Source of the DNA: Borrelia recurrentis A1
GTDB taxonomy: Bacteria; Spirochaetota; Spirochaetia; Borreliales; Borreliaceae
Direction of reading: 5' to 3'
Assembly (NCBI RefSeq): GCF_000019705.1
Contig: NC_011244.1
Span: 744,001-808,000, forward strand
DNA length: 64,000 nt
Shown: in pieces, positions 49,600-60,256 of the stretch
Layout: each line of letters starts with the position of its first letter
Position numbering within the stretch: the first letter of the stretch is position 1
Made by a program: the position numbers and the translations under genes
The notes under the pieces: generated by a model
Seen by the model: only the letters and a program-made list of their open reading frames with translations
Database searches by the model: none
Told to the model about the DNA's origin: nothing

Positions 49600-50388
49600 A
49601 TGTTTTTTTCTAAAAAAATAAAAGATTATGAAGCTAAATATAGGGGTAAGGAAATTAAAATGAGTACTGAAATTAATAGTTTCCTTAATATTAAAAATTC
49701 TGTTGAAATAAAAGTTGGTACTTATGTGGTGGTTGGTGTTATTTATTCTATTTCTATGAATTTTATTAAAATTATTTTGCAACAAGATGAAATTTTACCC
49801 ATCTTGGCACAGAATGGAAATTTAGGCAATCTTAATATTAAAAATTATGACAATAATGTCGTGGATAATGCTTTTTGTATTCCGTCTTTAATTGTTAAGT
49901 TGGTAAGTACATCTTCTTATTCTATTCAAAATAAGGAATATAATTTGTTGACTTTAGAATTTGTATCTTCTATGCCAGAAGAAATTTTAGTTAAAATTGG
50001 TAAATTGCTTGATTTAAAGCTTGGTCAAAATCAAAGGATTCATGAGCGTATTATTATTGATAAAGAGTCTTTAAAAAAACTTAATCTTGCTTCTGATAAA
50101 GCTTTTATTGAAGTTAATGGCATTAAGCATAAATGTTTGATTAAAGATATGTCTTATGGAGGTGCTCTTTTGATATCTTATTTTGATTATGAAAAATTAG
50201 AAGAGAGTAATACCGATTTGATTTTGAGTTTTGATGTTGCAGATAAGAAAGTCTCTATTGTGGGACAGGCAAGAAATTTGAGTGTTATTCAAACGCCTAA
50301 TGGTAAAGTTTTAGCTATAGGTATTGCATTTTGTGAAGAAAAAATTCCTCTTGACTATATAATGTTAATACATGATTATTTTAATTAG
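49600..50388 (+). CDS. plzA: PilZ-domain c-di-GMP receptor PlzA
   Basis: 262 aa: N-terminal divergent xPilZ-like domain (1-135), then a PilZ domain with RxxxR in NQRIHERI and the D/NxSxxG in KDMSYGGAL. PlzA is the main chromosomal c-di-GMP effector of Borrelia, linked to motility, glycerol use and survival in tick and host. AAAGGAGAGG lies just before ATG. Both c-di-GMP motifs are intact. Confidence 0.93.
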   Translation: MFFSKKIKDYEAKYRGKEIKMSTEINSFLNIKNSVEIKVGTYVVVGVIYSISMNFIKIILQQDEILPILAQNGNLGNLNIKNYDNNVVDNAFCIPSLIVKLVSTSSYSIQNKEYNLLTLEFVSSMPEEILVKIGKLLDLKLGQNQRIHERIIIDKESLKKLNLASDKAFIEVNGIKHKCLIKDMSYGGALLISYFDYEKLEESNTDLILSFDVADKKVSIVGQARNLSVIQTPNGKVLAIGIAFCEEKIPLDYIMLIHDYFN

Positions 50389-50395
50389 AGGATTT

Positions 50396-51484
50396 ATGCT
50401 TAGTAATATTGTTTATGTTTCTCTTCCTGAGAATTTTACAAGTCATATTAAAGGTTTTTTATTTGATCCTAAGGTATTATTGCCTGTTGAGGTTAGTGAT
50501 ATTGAGCACTTTTCTCAAGATGAACTTAGTTTTGAATCCATTATGTCTGCAATTCTTAAGATTTCTGCTTATGACCAAAATAATGTTAACTTTCCTTATT
50601 ATAAGAAGCTTTTATTAGCTTTAAATCCAAATATTATTAATATTCTTATTAATGTTGGTCTTTCTAAGATTGATGAGGGAGATTATAATTTGGCTCTTGA
50701 AATTTTTTTGTCATTAAAAGGTGTTGAAGGTGAGAATGAGGTTATTCTTTTTAATTTAGCTTTATTATATGAAAAAATGGCTGAAAATTTTTTAAGACTT
50801 GAGCAACATATGGATGCTATTAGTAGTAATCAAAATGCTTTAAATATTTATGAAAGGCTATTAACACTTGATAGTCCTAATGAAAATGTATTTGCAAATG
50901 CTGGTTTTTTTTTTGTTAAGCAATATAAATTAGATAGGGCGCAAGAACTACTGAGGCATTATTTAAGAATTTCTAATAATTTAGGATTAAAGAATAAGGT
51001 AAATGAAATTTTAAATGTTATAGAAGTTCATAAAGATTTAGCTTTAAATCTTGAGAGAATATATGATTTGATAATTTTATCAAAGGAAGATGAAGCTATT
51101 TGTGAACTTATTAAGCTATTAGAATATCACAAAGATTCCTGGAATATTTGGTTTTTGCTTGGATGGGGGTATAGAAGAAAGGGATTTTACTTGCAGGCAA
51201 AAGATGCTTTTCTTAAAGTGTTGTTTTTTGATTCTAATAATGTTGATGCTATGAATGAAATTTCAATTTGTTTAATGGAGTTATTTAAATTTGATGAAAG
51301 TCTTAAATATTTACTTAGAGCATTAGAACTTGAACCTGATAATATTAAAATTATTTCAAATCTTGGTATTCTTTATTTAAAGATGGAGCGTAAAAAAGAG
51401 GCTAGGGAATATTTTCAAATTATTCTTGAATATGATCCAAATGATCCTATTGCTCTTAAGTATTTGGAATTGTTAGAAAAATAA
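50396..51484 (+). CDS. TPR-repeat protein
   Basis: 362 aa from ATG at 50396, chosen because TTAGAGGAT is 5-8 bp upstream; ATG at 50372 overlaps plzA. N-terminal 70 residues are non-repeat, then TPR units such as NVGLSKIDEGDYNLALEIFL, LLGWGYRRKGFYLQAKDAFL and the best one DNIKIISNLGILYLKMERKK. No signal peptide, so probably cytoplasmic. Cotranscription with plzA (7-bp gap) suggests a link to c-di-GMP signalling; the partner is unknown. Confidence 0.82.
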   Translation: MLSNIVYVSLPENFTSHIKGFLFDPKVLLPVEVSDIEHFSQDELSFESIMSAILKISAYDQNNVNFPYYKKLLLALNPNIINILINVGLSKIDEGDYNLALEIFLSLKGVEGENEVILFNLALLYEKMAENFLRLEQHMDAISSNQNALNIYERLLTLDSPNENVFANAGFFFVKQYKLDRAQELLRHYLRISNNLGLKNKVNEILNVIEVHKDLALNLERIYDLIILSKEDEAICELIKLLEYHKDSWNIWFLLGWGYRRKGFYLQAKDAFLKVLFFDSNNVDAMNEISICLMELFKFDESLKYLLRALELEPDNIKIISNLGILYLKMERKKEAREYFQIILEYDPNDPIALKYLELLEK

Positions 51485-51491
51485 TTTAAAT

Positions 51492-52496
51492 TTATTCAGA
51501 AATAAATTTGTCTAGACTTGCTTTTTTGAGTCTATTATTGATTGAATATCCAAGTTGATTATTATCTACAAATTCAGCAAGTATTTGTTTATGTGTTCTC
51601 TCAGATTCTACAAAAACTTTATAAATATTTTTTGCATATTCTTCTAATGTGTTAAATACACAGATGTGATTTGTATTCCAAAGCTTATTAAACCAATATG
51701 ATTTAATAGTATTTTTCATAATGAGTATTTTTGTATCTTGTTGTGATATATACTTTCTTATATTATCTTTTTGTCTAAATAAATAAACGGGTATGCGTGG
51801 TCTATAATGTTCCAATAAATTTCCTGGTGATTGTTGGAGTATTTTTTTCCCTAATGAATATTCTACATTAAATTTTCCATTAAGTTCTCTCTCTATCATT
51901 TCTTTTGTTATTGATCCTGGTCTTAATATTGATACGTTGCTTTTAGCGTCGAAACTTATAACAGTTGATTCTATTCCAATTTGTGATACTTCATTTTTCT
52001 GAATGATTCCTTTAACAAGACCGTTAAGTTCTTTTATTGCCATTTCGAAATTAGTGGCACTGGGACGTTTTGATAAATTTGCTGATGGAGCTGCTATTGG
52101 AACTTTGCTCATTTTGATTAATTTGAGAGCTATGGGGTCTGAAGGTATTCTGACTGCTATACTTTCAAGACCTCCATTTATTAATTTAGATATCTTGCCC
52201 GCATTTTTTAATATGAATGTTATGGGACCTGGGGTAAATTTTTTCATTAAAATCATAGCACTATCTGGTATATATTCTACCAGTTCTTTTATTTTTTCTA
52301 TTGATTCAACATGTACTATTAGGGGATTTGTAATAGGACGTTTTTTTACTATAAAGAGCATTCGTATAGCATTCTCATCATATGCATTAGCGCCAATGCC
52401 GTATACTGTTTCTGTGGGAAATACTACTAATTCTCCTGAATTAATGAATTTCACTGCTTTTTCTATTTCACTTTCTTTTATTACTTCTGTTTTCAT
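51492..52496 (-). CDS. L-threonylcarbamoyladenylate synthase (Sua5 type)
   Basis: Makes TC-AMP for tRNA t6A37. 334 aa: YrdC domain with VFPTETVYGIGANAYDE, KKRPITNPLIVHV, AVRIPSDPIALKLI and the PSANLSKRPSATNF motif, plus the linker and C-terminal Sua5 domain (HYRPRIPVYLF). The extra domain makes it Sua5 rather than TsaC. Convergent with the TPR gene (7 bp apart). Confidence 0.92.
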   Translation of the reverse strand: MKTEVIKESEIEKAVKFINSGELVVFPTETVYGIGANAYDENAIRMLFIVKKRPITNPLIVHVESIEKIKELVEYIPDSAMILMKKFTPGPITFILKNAGKISKLINGGLESIAVRIPSDPIALKLIKMSKVPIAAPSANLSKRPSATNFEMAIKELNGLVKGIIQKNEVSQIGIESTVISFDAKSNVSILRPGSITKEMIERELNGKFNVEYSLGKKILQQSPGNLLEHYRPRIPVYLFRQKDNIRKYISQQDTKILIMKNTIKSYWFNKLWNTNHICVFNTLEEYAKNIYKVFVESERTHKQILAEFVDNNQLGYSINNRLKKASLDKFISE

Positions 52497-52578
52497 TAAT
52501 GCTACCTATTAAGGTTATCTTAGCATATTTATTAAATCAAAAAAATTGAAAATAAACAATTTAGGCCAACTAATTAAT

Positions 52579-52607
52579 TTTGTGTTATAAGTCTTATGCT
52601 TTATATT
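52579..52607 (+). promoter_or_regulatory. Probable promoter of rlpA
   Basis: TTGTGT, 17 bp, TATATT. The predicted transcript start (about 52614) is downstream of the farthest-upstream in-frame ATG (52596), which argues for a later start codon. Confidence 0.4.
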
Positions 52608-52670
52608 GTAATATGCAATATGATACAATGTGTAATTATGATAGGTTTATTTGGTCTTAGGGCTATTGAC

Positions 52671-53426
52671 TTGAGGTTTGTGTTTTTATTTTTGATTGTT
52701 GTTACTATGCAATTAAATAGTGCTACTGTAGGGCTTGCTTCGTGGTATGGCGAAGCTTTTCATGGTAAGACTACTGCTAATGGCGAAAAATTTGATATGA
52801 CTGCTCTTACAGCGGCTCACAAGGAGCTTCCATTTAATAGTGTTGTGAGAGTTACCAATTTACTTAATAATAGAACTGTTGTTGTAAGGATTAATGACAG
52901 GGGACCTTTTAGAAGAGATAGGATAATTGATTTATCAAAATCTGCTGCTGAAAAGTTAGATTTTATAGGAATAGGTGTTGCTCCTGTAAAAATTGAAATA
53001 TTAAAACAAGTTGATGTAAAAAATATTGAAAACCAAAAATCTGAGAACAATCTTGATGTTAAAGATGCTTCTAAGAGTAATTCTAATAGTGATGTTGTTG
53101 ATCTAAAAGCAGATAAAAATGTTATTGTAGGTAAGGAACATACTGAGGTTGCAGGTCAAATTTTAAATGATACAGATAAAGAGCCAGATTTTTACATACA
53201 AGTTGGTTCTTATAAGACTAAAGATTATGCTCAAAGGGCTTATAAGATACTTGAAAAAGCTGGTCTTAATGTTTTTGTAAACTCACATGGACCTTTTTTT
53301 ACAGTATTTATTCCTACTTATGCTGATGATGTACAGAAGAATGTTGAACTCATTAAATCTACAGGATATAAGGACATTTTGGTAAGAAAGACTAAAATTC
53401 CGGGAAATAATATCCTTATGGATTAA
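52671..53426 (+). CDS. rlpA: RlpA-like lytic transglycosylase with SPOR domain
   Basis: About 251 aa from TTG at 52671: AGGG lies 8 bp upstream and this gives a normal signal peptide ([18 protein letters not shown]). ATGs at 52596, 52620 and 52638 are alternatives, less likely given the promoter position. Double-psi beta-barrel domain with [19 protein letters not shown] and [20 protein letters not shown] (the catalytic Asp and nearby residues), a linker of about 70 residues, and a C-terminal SPOR domain ([19 protein letters not shown]) that binds denuded glycan at division sites. No lipobox is apparent. Confidence 0.88.
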   Translation: MRFVFLFLIVVTMQLNSATVGLASWYGEAFHGKTTANGEKFDMTALTAAHKELPFNSVVRVTNLLNNRTVVVRINDRGPFRRDRIIDLSKSAAEKLDFIGIGVAPVKIEILKQVDVKNIENQKSENNLDVKDASKSNSNSDVVDLKADKNVIVGKEHTEVAGQILNDTDKEPDFYIQVGSYKTKDYAQRAYKILEKAGLNVFVNSHGPFFTVFIPTYADDVQKNVELIKSTGYKDILVRKTKIPGNNILMD

Positions 53427-55470
53427 TATTTTGATCTATTTTAAAAAATGTATTTATTGTATGTTTGATAGTTGTAAAGTTTGAGTAGTAAGTTTTGATT
53501 TTAGGTAATGATTTTAAAAATGATTTGCCATAAGTTTTGTTGCAAATTCTTTTATCAAAACATACTATGATTCCATAATCTTTAGAGTCCCTAATTAGTC
53601 TTCCAAATCCTTGTTTAAATTTCATTATTGCTTGTGGTAATGTTTCTTTTATAAAAAAATTTTCATTTGTTTTTTTAGCCAATTCATTTTTTGCTATTAA
53701 GATTGGATCTGAAGGAGTTTGAAATGGCAGTTTGGGGATGATAATCATTGTTAATTGATCTCCTTTAATGTCAATTCCTTCCCAAAAATTTTTTATTCCT
53801 ATAAGTACGCTTTTTTTGGGTGATTTTTTGAATGAATTTATAAGTTCATTTTTTGGTAATTGTCCTTGTATGAAAATGTTTATGTCATTTTCAAATAAAA
53901 AATCTTTGATATTTTTACTTATGTATTCTAAACTTTTAAGCGAAGTTAATAAAATTAGGGTTCCTCCTTTGTTTAATATCACAAGTTCTTTAATATATTT
54001 TGTTGATTGATTTAAAAATTCTTCTTCATTGTTAGGGTTTTCAATATCTGATGTAATTGTGAGTATTGATTTTTCTTGATAAGGAAACGAGTATGGTAAA
54101 TTTTCCATTTCGATGTGTTTATTACTTAAATTTAGTCCCGTTTGATTTAAAAAGTATGAAAATGATTGATTTATTATAATAGTAGCCGATGTAAAAATTA
54201 TTCTTTTTGTTCGTTGATACATGATTTTATTTAGTTCTGGACCTAAATAAATTTCTGATGTTTGAAATAAAGGGATATTTTTTTTATTGTCTATCCAAAA
54301 ACAAAGATTATCATCTTGATTTTCAGATATAAAATTTTGAATTAATAATTTTTTTTGATCTAAATTTTTAATGAGTCTATTTAGCTCTATTTTTGCTGTT
54401 TTGTTTTCTATATTTTGTATTATTGATCTTATGGTTATTTGATAATTTTCTAGATTATAAATGATATTTTGTAGATATGTTTTAATACGTATATAAAAGT
54501 TTGTTTTATGTGTATCACTGGTAATTCTGTAGATTGATGGTAATTTTTCTTGTGTGTTTATTATATATTCTATGTTTTCAAAGTTTTGTATTGTGAAAAT
54601 TTCAAAATCTTTCTTATAGATGTTATTTATGTTTTGTCGTTTAATTATTTTATCTATTTTTATAAAAATTTGTTTTATTCCAGTTTTTGAAAAATTTTTA
54701 TTAAATAAGCTTCTTGCAGCTTCTTCTAAATAGTGAGCCTCATCAACTATTATGTTTTTTATGCTAGGTAATATTAAATTGATATTTATGTTTTCTTCTT
54801 CAAAATTATTTTCATGATTTTCTTTTTCCATTAGTATTTCGTTTCTTATATAAAGGTCGTTTAATAGTAAATGGTGATTGGTTATAATGATATCGCATTT
54901 TAATATTTTATTTCTTGCTTTTTTAAAAAGACATTTGTTCTCATTAGGACAGGTAATTTCTGAGCATGTTTCAGGATTTGCTGATACTTCTTCCCAAATT
55001 TGTTCATCTATAAAATTAAGTTCATCTTTATCTCCTGTTTTTGTGTTTTGTGCCCAATAGATTAATGTTTCTAAATTTTTTTTATTTAGTGTATGGGCTA
55101 GAAGGCTTTTTTTGAGTTCTTCGAGTCTTCTAAGGCAGATATAATTTTTCATTCCTTTAATTATGCCAAACTTAATTTTAAAAGGAATAATCCTTTTTAA
55201 GGATTTAATATCTTTTTTTATTAATTGTTCTTGAAGATTAATTGATGATGTTGAAATTATGACTTTTTCTTTTGTTTGGTGAATGAAATCAATAGCAGCA
55301 ATTAGATATGCAAAACTTTTTCCAGTTCCTGTTGGTGCTTCAATGACTAAAAAGTTTTCATCCCTAAAGGTTTGTTTTATTTTGTCTATCATCCTAAGTT
55401 GTGTATCTCGTCTTACAAATCCTTTGATATTTAGTTCTGCTTGTTGAATTATATATTCACTTAAGTTCAT
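53416..55470 (-). CDS. DinG/XPD-like iron-sulfur helicase
   Basis: 684 aa superfamily 2 helicase. Walker [14 protein letters not shown] (43-55), four Cys for a 4Fe-4S cluster (YIC, then PETC, EITC and NKC over about 85 residues), DEAH box [13 protein letters not shown], motif V/VI with [12 protein letters not shown] and [14 protein letters not shown]. DinG proteins unwind R-loops and forked DNA with 5'-3' polarity. No exonuclease domain. Overlaps the convergent rlpA by 11 bp. Confidence 0.9.
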   Translation of the reverse strand: MNLSEYIIQQAELNIKGFVRRDTQLRMIDKIKQTFRDENFLVIEAPTGTGKSFAYLIAAIDFIHQTKEKVIISTSSINLQEQLIKKDIKSLKRIIPFKIKFGIIKGMKNYICLRRLEELKKSLLAHTLNKKNLETLIYWAQNTKTGDKDELNFIDEQIWEEVSANPETCSEITCPNENKCLFKKARNKILKCDIIITNHHLLLNDLYIRNEILMEKENHENNFEEENININLILPSIKNIIVDEAHYLEEAARSLFNKNFSKTGIKQIFIKIDKIIKRQNINNIYKKDFEIFTIQNFENIEYIINTQEKLPSIYRITSDTHKTNFYIRIKTYLQNIIYNLENYQITIRSIIQNIENKTAKIELNRLIKNLDQKKLLIQNFISENQDDNLCFWIDNKKNIPLFQTSEIYLGPELNKIMYQRTKRIIFTSATIIINQSFSYFLNQTGLNLSNKHIEMENLPYSFPYQEKSILTITSDIENPNNEEEFLNQSTKYIKELVILNKGGTLILLTSLKSLEYISKNIKDFLFENDINIFIQGQLPKNELINSFKKSPKKSVLIGIKNFWEGIDIKGDQLTMIIIPKLPFQTPSDPILIAKNELAKKTNENFFIKETLPQAIMKFKQGFGRLIRDSKDYGIIVCFDKRICNKTYGKSFLKSLPKIKTYYSNFTTIKHTINTFFKIDQNINP

Positions 55471-55727
55471 TTATGCAGCATCCTTTTATTATTTTTGCAA
55501 ATTTTTTATGTACTGTGATTAATTTTATTGTATATTTTAAATTTTTTGATGTTTTATATTATGATATTGTAAGTTTATTATTGTTGTTCATTTTAGTAGT
55601 TGGTTTTTAATATATTTTTATATGTCATTTAGATAGTAATTAAAATTTTTATCATTGCTTTTGATTTTAAAATTTATGTTTAAGTCATTTCTTTACCATA
55701 TTATTGTCTTGTTATATCATTTATTTT

Positions 55728-56723
55728 ATGACTTTTTTAAATAATATGAAGCGTCCCATTATGATTTTAGCCCCAATGGAAGATGTTACAGATACTGTTT
55801 TTAGAAATTTAATTAATTTGATTGGAAATGGAAAGGACGGTCCTGATATTTATTTTACTGAATTTATTTCTGTAAAAGGACTTCTAAATAAATCAAAGAA
55901 CTCAATGCAACATATTTTGACAAAAAATGATGAGCTTAGTCGACCTTTGATTGCTCAGATTTGGGGTGATGATCCTGATAAGTTTGTGAAGGCAATAGAA
56001 ATTTTGAGTAATTTAGGATTTTGGGGAATTGATCTTAACATGGGTTGTCCAAAGAAAAAAATAGTTAAAAAGGGTGTTTGTTCTGCTTTAATTAATAATA
56101 AGTCCTTAGCCCATGAAATAATTATTGCAAGTAAAGAGGCATGTTTAAAGTATGGGCTACCTCTTAGCGTTAAAACTAGACATGGTTTTTTTTGTTCTGA
56201 GGTTGAAGATTGGTTGGGTTTTCTACTTAAGTTAGGTATTGATATGTTAACTGTTCATCCTAGGCTTGTTATTAATCAAAGTGAAGGGCCTATAGATGTT
56301 AATGTATTTGATGAACTTGTTAAATTAAGAAATAAAATTAATCCTTATGTAGTAATTATTGGAAATGGAGATGTTTTAAGTTTGAATCAGGCATATCAAA
56401 TGATTAATAAGTATTCTATTGATGGAATAATGTTTGGTCGTGGAATATTAAAAAATTTAAACTTATTTAGAAGAGATGAACCTAACTTTTTAGATAGTGA
56501 TTTAAATTTTAGATTAAATATATTAAAATTGCACATAACGGATTTTCATTCTACTTGGGGTATTACTAAAGATTTTAATAAACTTAAGAAGTATTTCAAA
56601 ATTTATTTTAATGAAAATGAGATATGTAGTGAATATTTTTATAATATTATGAGTTCAAATAATTATGATGAACTTTTTGAAAATCTAAGTCGAATTAATG
56701 TTATAGGAGATAAGCTTAAATAA
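55728..56723 (+). CDS. dus: tRNA-dihydrouridine synthase
   Basis: 331 aa from ATG at 55728 (TTG at 55704 or ATG at 55746 are possible; none has a good ribosome site). FMN enzyme: ILAPMEDVTDTVFRNLI, GIDLNMGCPKKKIVKKG with the catalytic Cys, LSVKTRHGF, TVHPRL, and IIGNGDVLSLNQA then GIMFGRGIL. Reduces U to D in tRNA D-loops. Subtype not resolved. Its TAA overlaps the valS ATG. Confidence 0.92.
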   Translation: MTFLNNMKRPIMILAPMEDVTDTVFRNLINLIGNGKDGPDIYFTEFISVKGLLNKSKNSMQHILTKNDELSRPLIAQIWGDDPDKFVKAIEILSNLGFWGIDLNMGCPKKKIVKKGVCSALINNKSLAHEIIIASKEACLKYGLPLSVKTRHGFFCSEVEDWLGFLLKLGIDMLTVHPRLVINQSEGPIDVNVFDELVKLRNKINPYVVIIGNGDVLSLNQAYQMINKYSIDGIMFGRGILKNLNLFRRDEPNFLDSDLNFRLNILKLHITDFHSTWGITKDFNKLKKYFKIYFNENEICSEYFYNIMSSNNYDELFENLSRINVIGDKLK

Positions 56724-59356
56724 TGAGCGAAGAACTTTCAAGCAGTTATGATCCTAAGGTTTTTGAGGATAAAATTTATAAGAGATGGTTGGATAATGGT
56801 GTCTTTAGTCCTGATGATAAGATCGAATTAAAATTTAGCATGGTAGCACCTCCTCCAAATGTGACAGGTATTCTTCATATGGGACATGCTCTTAATTTTA
56901 CTTTGCAAGATATTCTTGTTCGTTATAAAAGGATGAAGGGATTTAATACTCTTTGGCTTTTTGGGACAGATCATGCTGGAATTGCAACTCAGACAGTTTT
57001 TGAAAAACAACTTAGAGAACTTGGCAAAAGTAAAGATGATTTTAGTCGTGAAGAATTTATTGAAGGAATTCTTGAATTAAAAAATAAGCATAGAAAAATA
57101 ATTGTTAATCAGGTAGAAAAGCTTGGAGCTTCTTATGATCATTTACGTGAGAGGTTTACTCTTGATGATGGACTTTCAAGGGCTGTTAATAAAGTTTTTA
57201 TTGATTTATATAATAAGGGGCTGATTTATAAGGGAGAATATCTTGTAAATCTTGATCCTGGTTCTGGAAGTGTTGTTAGTGATGAAGAAGTTGAATATAA
57301 GGAAATTTTGGGTAAGATTTATTTTGTTAAATATTTATTGTGTGATGGTGGTTTTATTGAGGTTGCAACTACTAGACCTGAGACAATGTTTGGGGATGTA
57401 GCTATTGCTGTTAATCCCAATGATGAGAGATATAAATCTTTAATTGGAAGAGAGGTTATAATTCCTATTGCAAATAGAAAAATTAAGATAATAGCTGATG
57501 ATTATGTTGATATGGAATTTGGTAGTGGAGCTTTAAAAATAACACCTGCTCATGATCCTAATGATTTTGAGATTGCAAAAAGGCATAATCTTGCCAAGAT
57601 AAATATTTTGAATAAGAATGCAAAGCTTAATGAAAATGTTCCAATTGAGTACCAAGGTTTAAGTGTTAATGCTGGAAGAAGTAAAATAGAGAAAGATTTA
57701 AGAGATAAAGAATTTTTAATAGATGTGAAAAATCATAAGCATCAGGTGGGGCATTGTCATAGATCTGGAGAAGTCATTGAACCTTATTTATCAAATCAGT
57801 GGTTTGTAAAGATGAAACCGTTAGCCGATGCTGCTTTACAAGCATTAATTGATGGTAAGATTAGGTTTTATCCTAGGAAATGGGAAAATACATATAAGCA
57901 TTGGTTATCAAATATTAAAGATTGGTGTATATCTAGGCAGTTGGTTTGGGGACATAGAATTCCTGCTTGGTATGATGTTCAGACAGGAGAGATTGTTGTT
58001 AGTGAATTTGATCCTTCATTGAGTAAAAATTATAGTGGAAGAAGTTTTGTTAGAGATTCAGATGTACTTGATACTTGGTTTTCTTCTTGGTTGTGGCCAT
58101 TTTCTTCTCTTGGATGGCCGGATGTAACTTTTGATCTTAAAAATTATTATCCTACAACTACTTTAGTTACTGCTTATGACATAATATTTTTTTGGGTAGC
58201 AAGGATGGTAATGGCAGGACTTGAGTTTATGGGAGAAGTTCCATTTAGAGATATATATATAACTCCTCTTTTAAGAGATAAAAAGGGACAAAAGATGTCA
58301 AAATCTTTAGGTAATGGCATCGATCCTCTAAAGATTATAGAGCAGTATGGAAGTGATGCATTGCGATTTACTCTTTCATTTTTGTCCGTACAAGGACAGG
58401 ATTTAAATATTGACACTAAAGATTTTATGTTTGGAGCTAAATTTGCAAATAAAGTATTTAATGCATCTAAGTTTATTTTATCAAATTTGAAGGGTAGACT
58501 AGTATTAGATAGTTTAGAATTTGATGACATTGATAAGTGGTTGATTACAAGGTTAAATGCAACTGTTGCTGTTATAGATTGGTCATTTGAAAATTATAAG
58601 TATAATGAGGCTACAAAAGCGGTATATGAATTTTTTTGGAATGATTTTTGTGATTGGTATATTGAAATTAGTAAGATTAATTTATGTAGTGATGATTTTG
58701 ATTTACAGAATATAACCATTTCCAAATTAATTTTTTTCCTAAAAGAATCTTTGCTTATTATGCATCCCTTTATTCCTTTTATTACCGAAGAAATTTATTC
58801 TAAGGTTATGTCGTTAGAATATATATTGGCTTTAAAAAAGTATCCTGAAGTTACAATGCAAAGGGATTTTGGAGAAGCATGTCAACAATTTAATTTATTT
58901 AAAGACTTTATTATTTCAATTAGGACTCTTAGAAGTGAATTTAATATAGTTCCTAATATTAAGATTAATGTTGCTTTGAAATTTGGTAATACTTTTCAGT
59001 CTGAAAAGTATTTTAGAAGAAATGAATATATTGCAAAAAAACTTATTAATTTTGATTATATTTTTTACAATGAAAATTATGAAAATATGATAGGAGTTCC
59101 TAATGTTAATTTTGAAAGTTTTGCAGATATTAAAGATCTCATAGATACTGATAAAGAACTTACAAAACTTAGTAAACAATTAGAAAAATATGAAAAACTT
59201 AAAAATGTAACTCTTCAAAAGCTTGGGAATCAAAATTTTTTATCAAATGCTCCTGATGAAATTATTAATTTTGAGAAGTTAAAATTAGAAGAATTTGATT
59301 CTTTTATTGTTAGAATTAGTAATTATATTTCTAATTTAAAGAAATCTAGTTACTAA
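56723..59356 (+). CDS. valS: Valyl-tRNA synthetase
   Basis: 877 aa class I synthetase. HIGH motif in NVTGILHMGHALNF, KMSKS in GQKMSKSLGNGID, editing domain with EVATTRPETMFGD, the WFVKMKPLADAAL and anticodon domain, and a C-terminal coiled coil (DKELTKLSKQLEKYEKLK). It starts within the stop of dus. The tRNA-Val it charges is at 4772-4845. Confidence 0.96.
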   Translation: MSEELSSSYDPKVFEDKIYKRWLDNGVFSPDDKIELKFSMVAPPPNVTGILHMGHALNFTLQDILVRYKRMKGFNTLWLFGTDHAGIATQTVFEKQLRELGKSKDDFSREEFIEGILELKNKHRKIIVNQVEKLGASYDHLRERFTLDDGLSRAVNKVFIDLYNKGLIYKGEYLVNLDPGSGSVVSDEEVEYKEILGKIYFVKYLLCDGGFIEVATTRPETMFGDVAIAVNPNDERYKSLIGREVIIPIANRKIKIIADDYVDMEFGSGALKITPAHDPNDFEIAKRHNLAKINILNKNAKLNENVPIEYQGLSVNAGRSKIEKDLRDKEFLIDVKNHKHQVGHCHRSGEVIEPYLSNQWFVKMKPLADAALQALIDGKIRFYPRKWENTYKHWLSNIKDWCISRQLVWGHRIPAWYDVQTGEIVVSEFDPSLSKNYSGRSFVRDSDVLDTWFSSWLWPFSSLGWPDVTFDLKNYYPTTTLVTAYDIIFFWVARMVMAGLEFMGEVPFRDIYITPLLRDKKGQKMSKSLGNGIDPLKIIEQYGSDALRFTLSFLSVQGQDLNIDTKDFMFGAKFANKVFNASKFILSNLKGRLVLDSLEFDDIDKWLITRLNATVAVIDWSFENYKYNEATKAVYEFFWNDFCDWYIEISKINLCSDDFDLQNITISKLIFFLKESLLIMHPFIPFITEEIYSKVMSLEYILALKKYPEVTMQRDFGEACQQFNLFKDFIISIRTLRSEFNIVPNIKINVALKFGNTFQSEKYFRRNEYIAKKLINFDYIFYNENYENMIGVPNVNFESFADIKDLIDTDKELTKLSKQLEKYEKLKNVTLQKLGNQNFLSNAPDEIINFEKLKLEEFDSFIVRISNYISNLKKSSY

Positions 59357-59372
59357 TTAGATTTTGTTTGTA

Positions 59373-60049
59373 TTATTCTTTTTGTGCTACTAGCATATGT
59401 CTTTTGTTGTTAAATTCTTTTATTTTAAGATAATTAAAATTGGCAAGTTTTAATCCGTCTTTCACAATTCTTGCTGAAGAAAATGTTGAGAGTTTTGTTC
59501 CAGTTTTACTTTTTTGTGAGATTATTGTAAATATTTCTTTGTTCCACATTCTAATATTTTTGCTTGGAGTAAATCCATCTAAAAACCAGTAATCTATGTA
59601 TTTTGGTAATTCTTTAAGTTTGTCTTTAGCATCACCAATGAGGATTTTTAAATTAATATTACTTGATATTTTGTATTTGATATTTTTTATTGGTATTTTT
59701 GGATATTTTTTAAGCATTATCTTGAAATATTGTATATCGTTATTAAAAAATTGTGATATTTTTTTATTTGTTCTTTTTTTAATGGAAATTTTTCAATTGA
59801 GTAATAGTTGATTTTTGTTTTAATATTGTTTTCTGTTAAATATTTTAAGAGAGCTATTAAATTTAGCCCTGTTCCAAATTCTAATTCTGCAATTTTTATG
59901 TTTTTGGTGGTTGTAAGTTCTTTTTCTAGTTGACATCCTTTAATAAATACGTAATTGCTCTCTTCAAGTCCATATTGAGGATCGTAATAAATGTCTTTAA
60001 ATTTACTTGAATATATTGTTTTACCTTTGAATATTAATTTGTGTGTCAT
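59373..60049 (-). pseudogene. MnmC-like methyltransferase (DUF752) split by a frameshift
   Basis: Two frames on the minus strand make up one protein. The first (60049 to 59717, 110 aa) has the SAM loop ELEFGTGLNLIALLKY; the second (from 59717 to 59373, 114 aa) has YWFLDGFTPSKNIRMWNKE, matching the DAWFLDGFxPxKNPxMW of the MnmC N-terminal domain. They join if the run of six T (plus-strand A6 at 59745-59750) had one more base, giving HNFFNNDIQYFKIMLKKYPK. In the intact enzyme this domain methylates nm5 uridine in tRNA. Lies 17 bp after valS, convergent. Confidence 0.8.
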
Positions 60050-60220
60050 TTTTATGAATAAATTATAAGATAATAATTTAATCTCTCTAGGAGAGAATAA
60101 ATTAAAAAATCCATCACTCTTAAAGATAATAACAGTAATGTTATATATATATTGACCCTGAATTTTGTTTGACTAGGATAATAGGATGTAGCTACTAAAT
60201 TTAAAAATTTTTTCTTTTAA

Positions 60221-60250
60221 AGAGAAACTAAATTACGATTTAGCTTCTCT
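60221..60250. terminator. Hairpin just after groES
   Basis: AGAGAAACTAAAT, loop TACG, ATTTAGCTTCTCT: 13-bp stem with one G-T pair, directly past the groES stop. Flanked by a T6 on the plus side and an A/T-run on the other, so it could end transcripts in either direction. Confidence 0.65.
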
Positions 60251-60256
60251 TTTTTC

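Noticed and set aside
52003-52512. 169-codon plus-strand frame
   Set aside because: Antisense to the Sua5 gene, whose motifs are clear; no ribosome site and no family resemblance.
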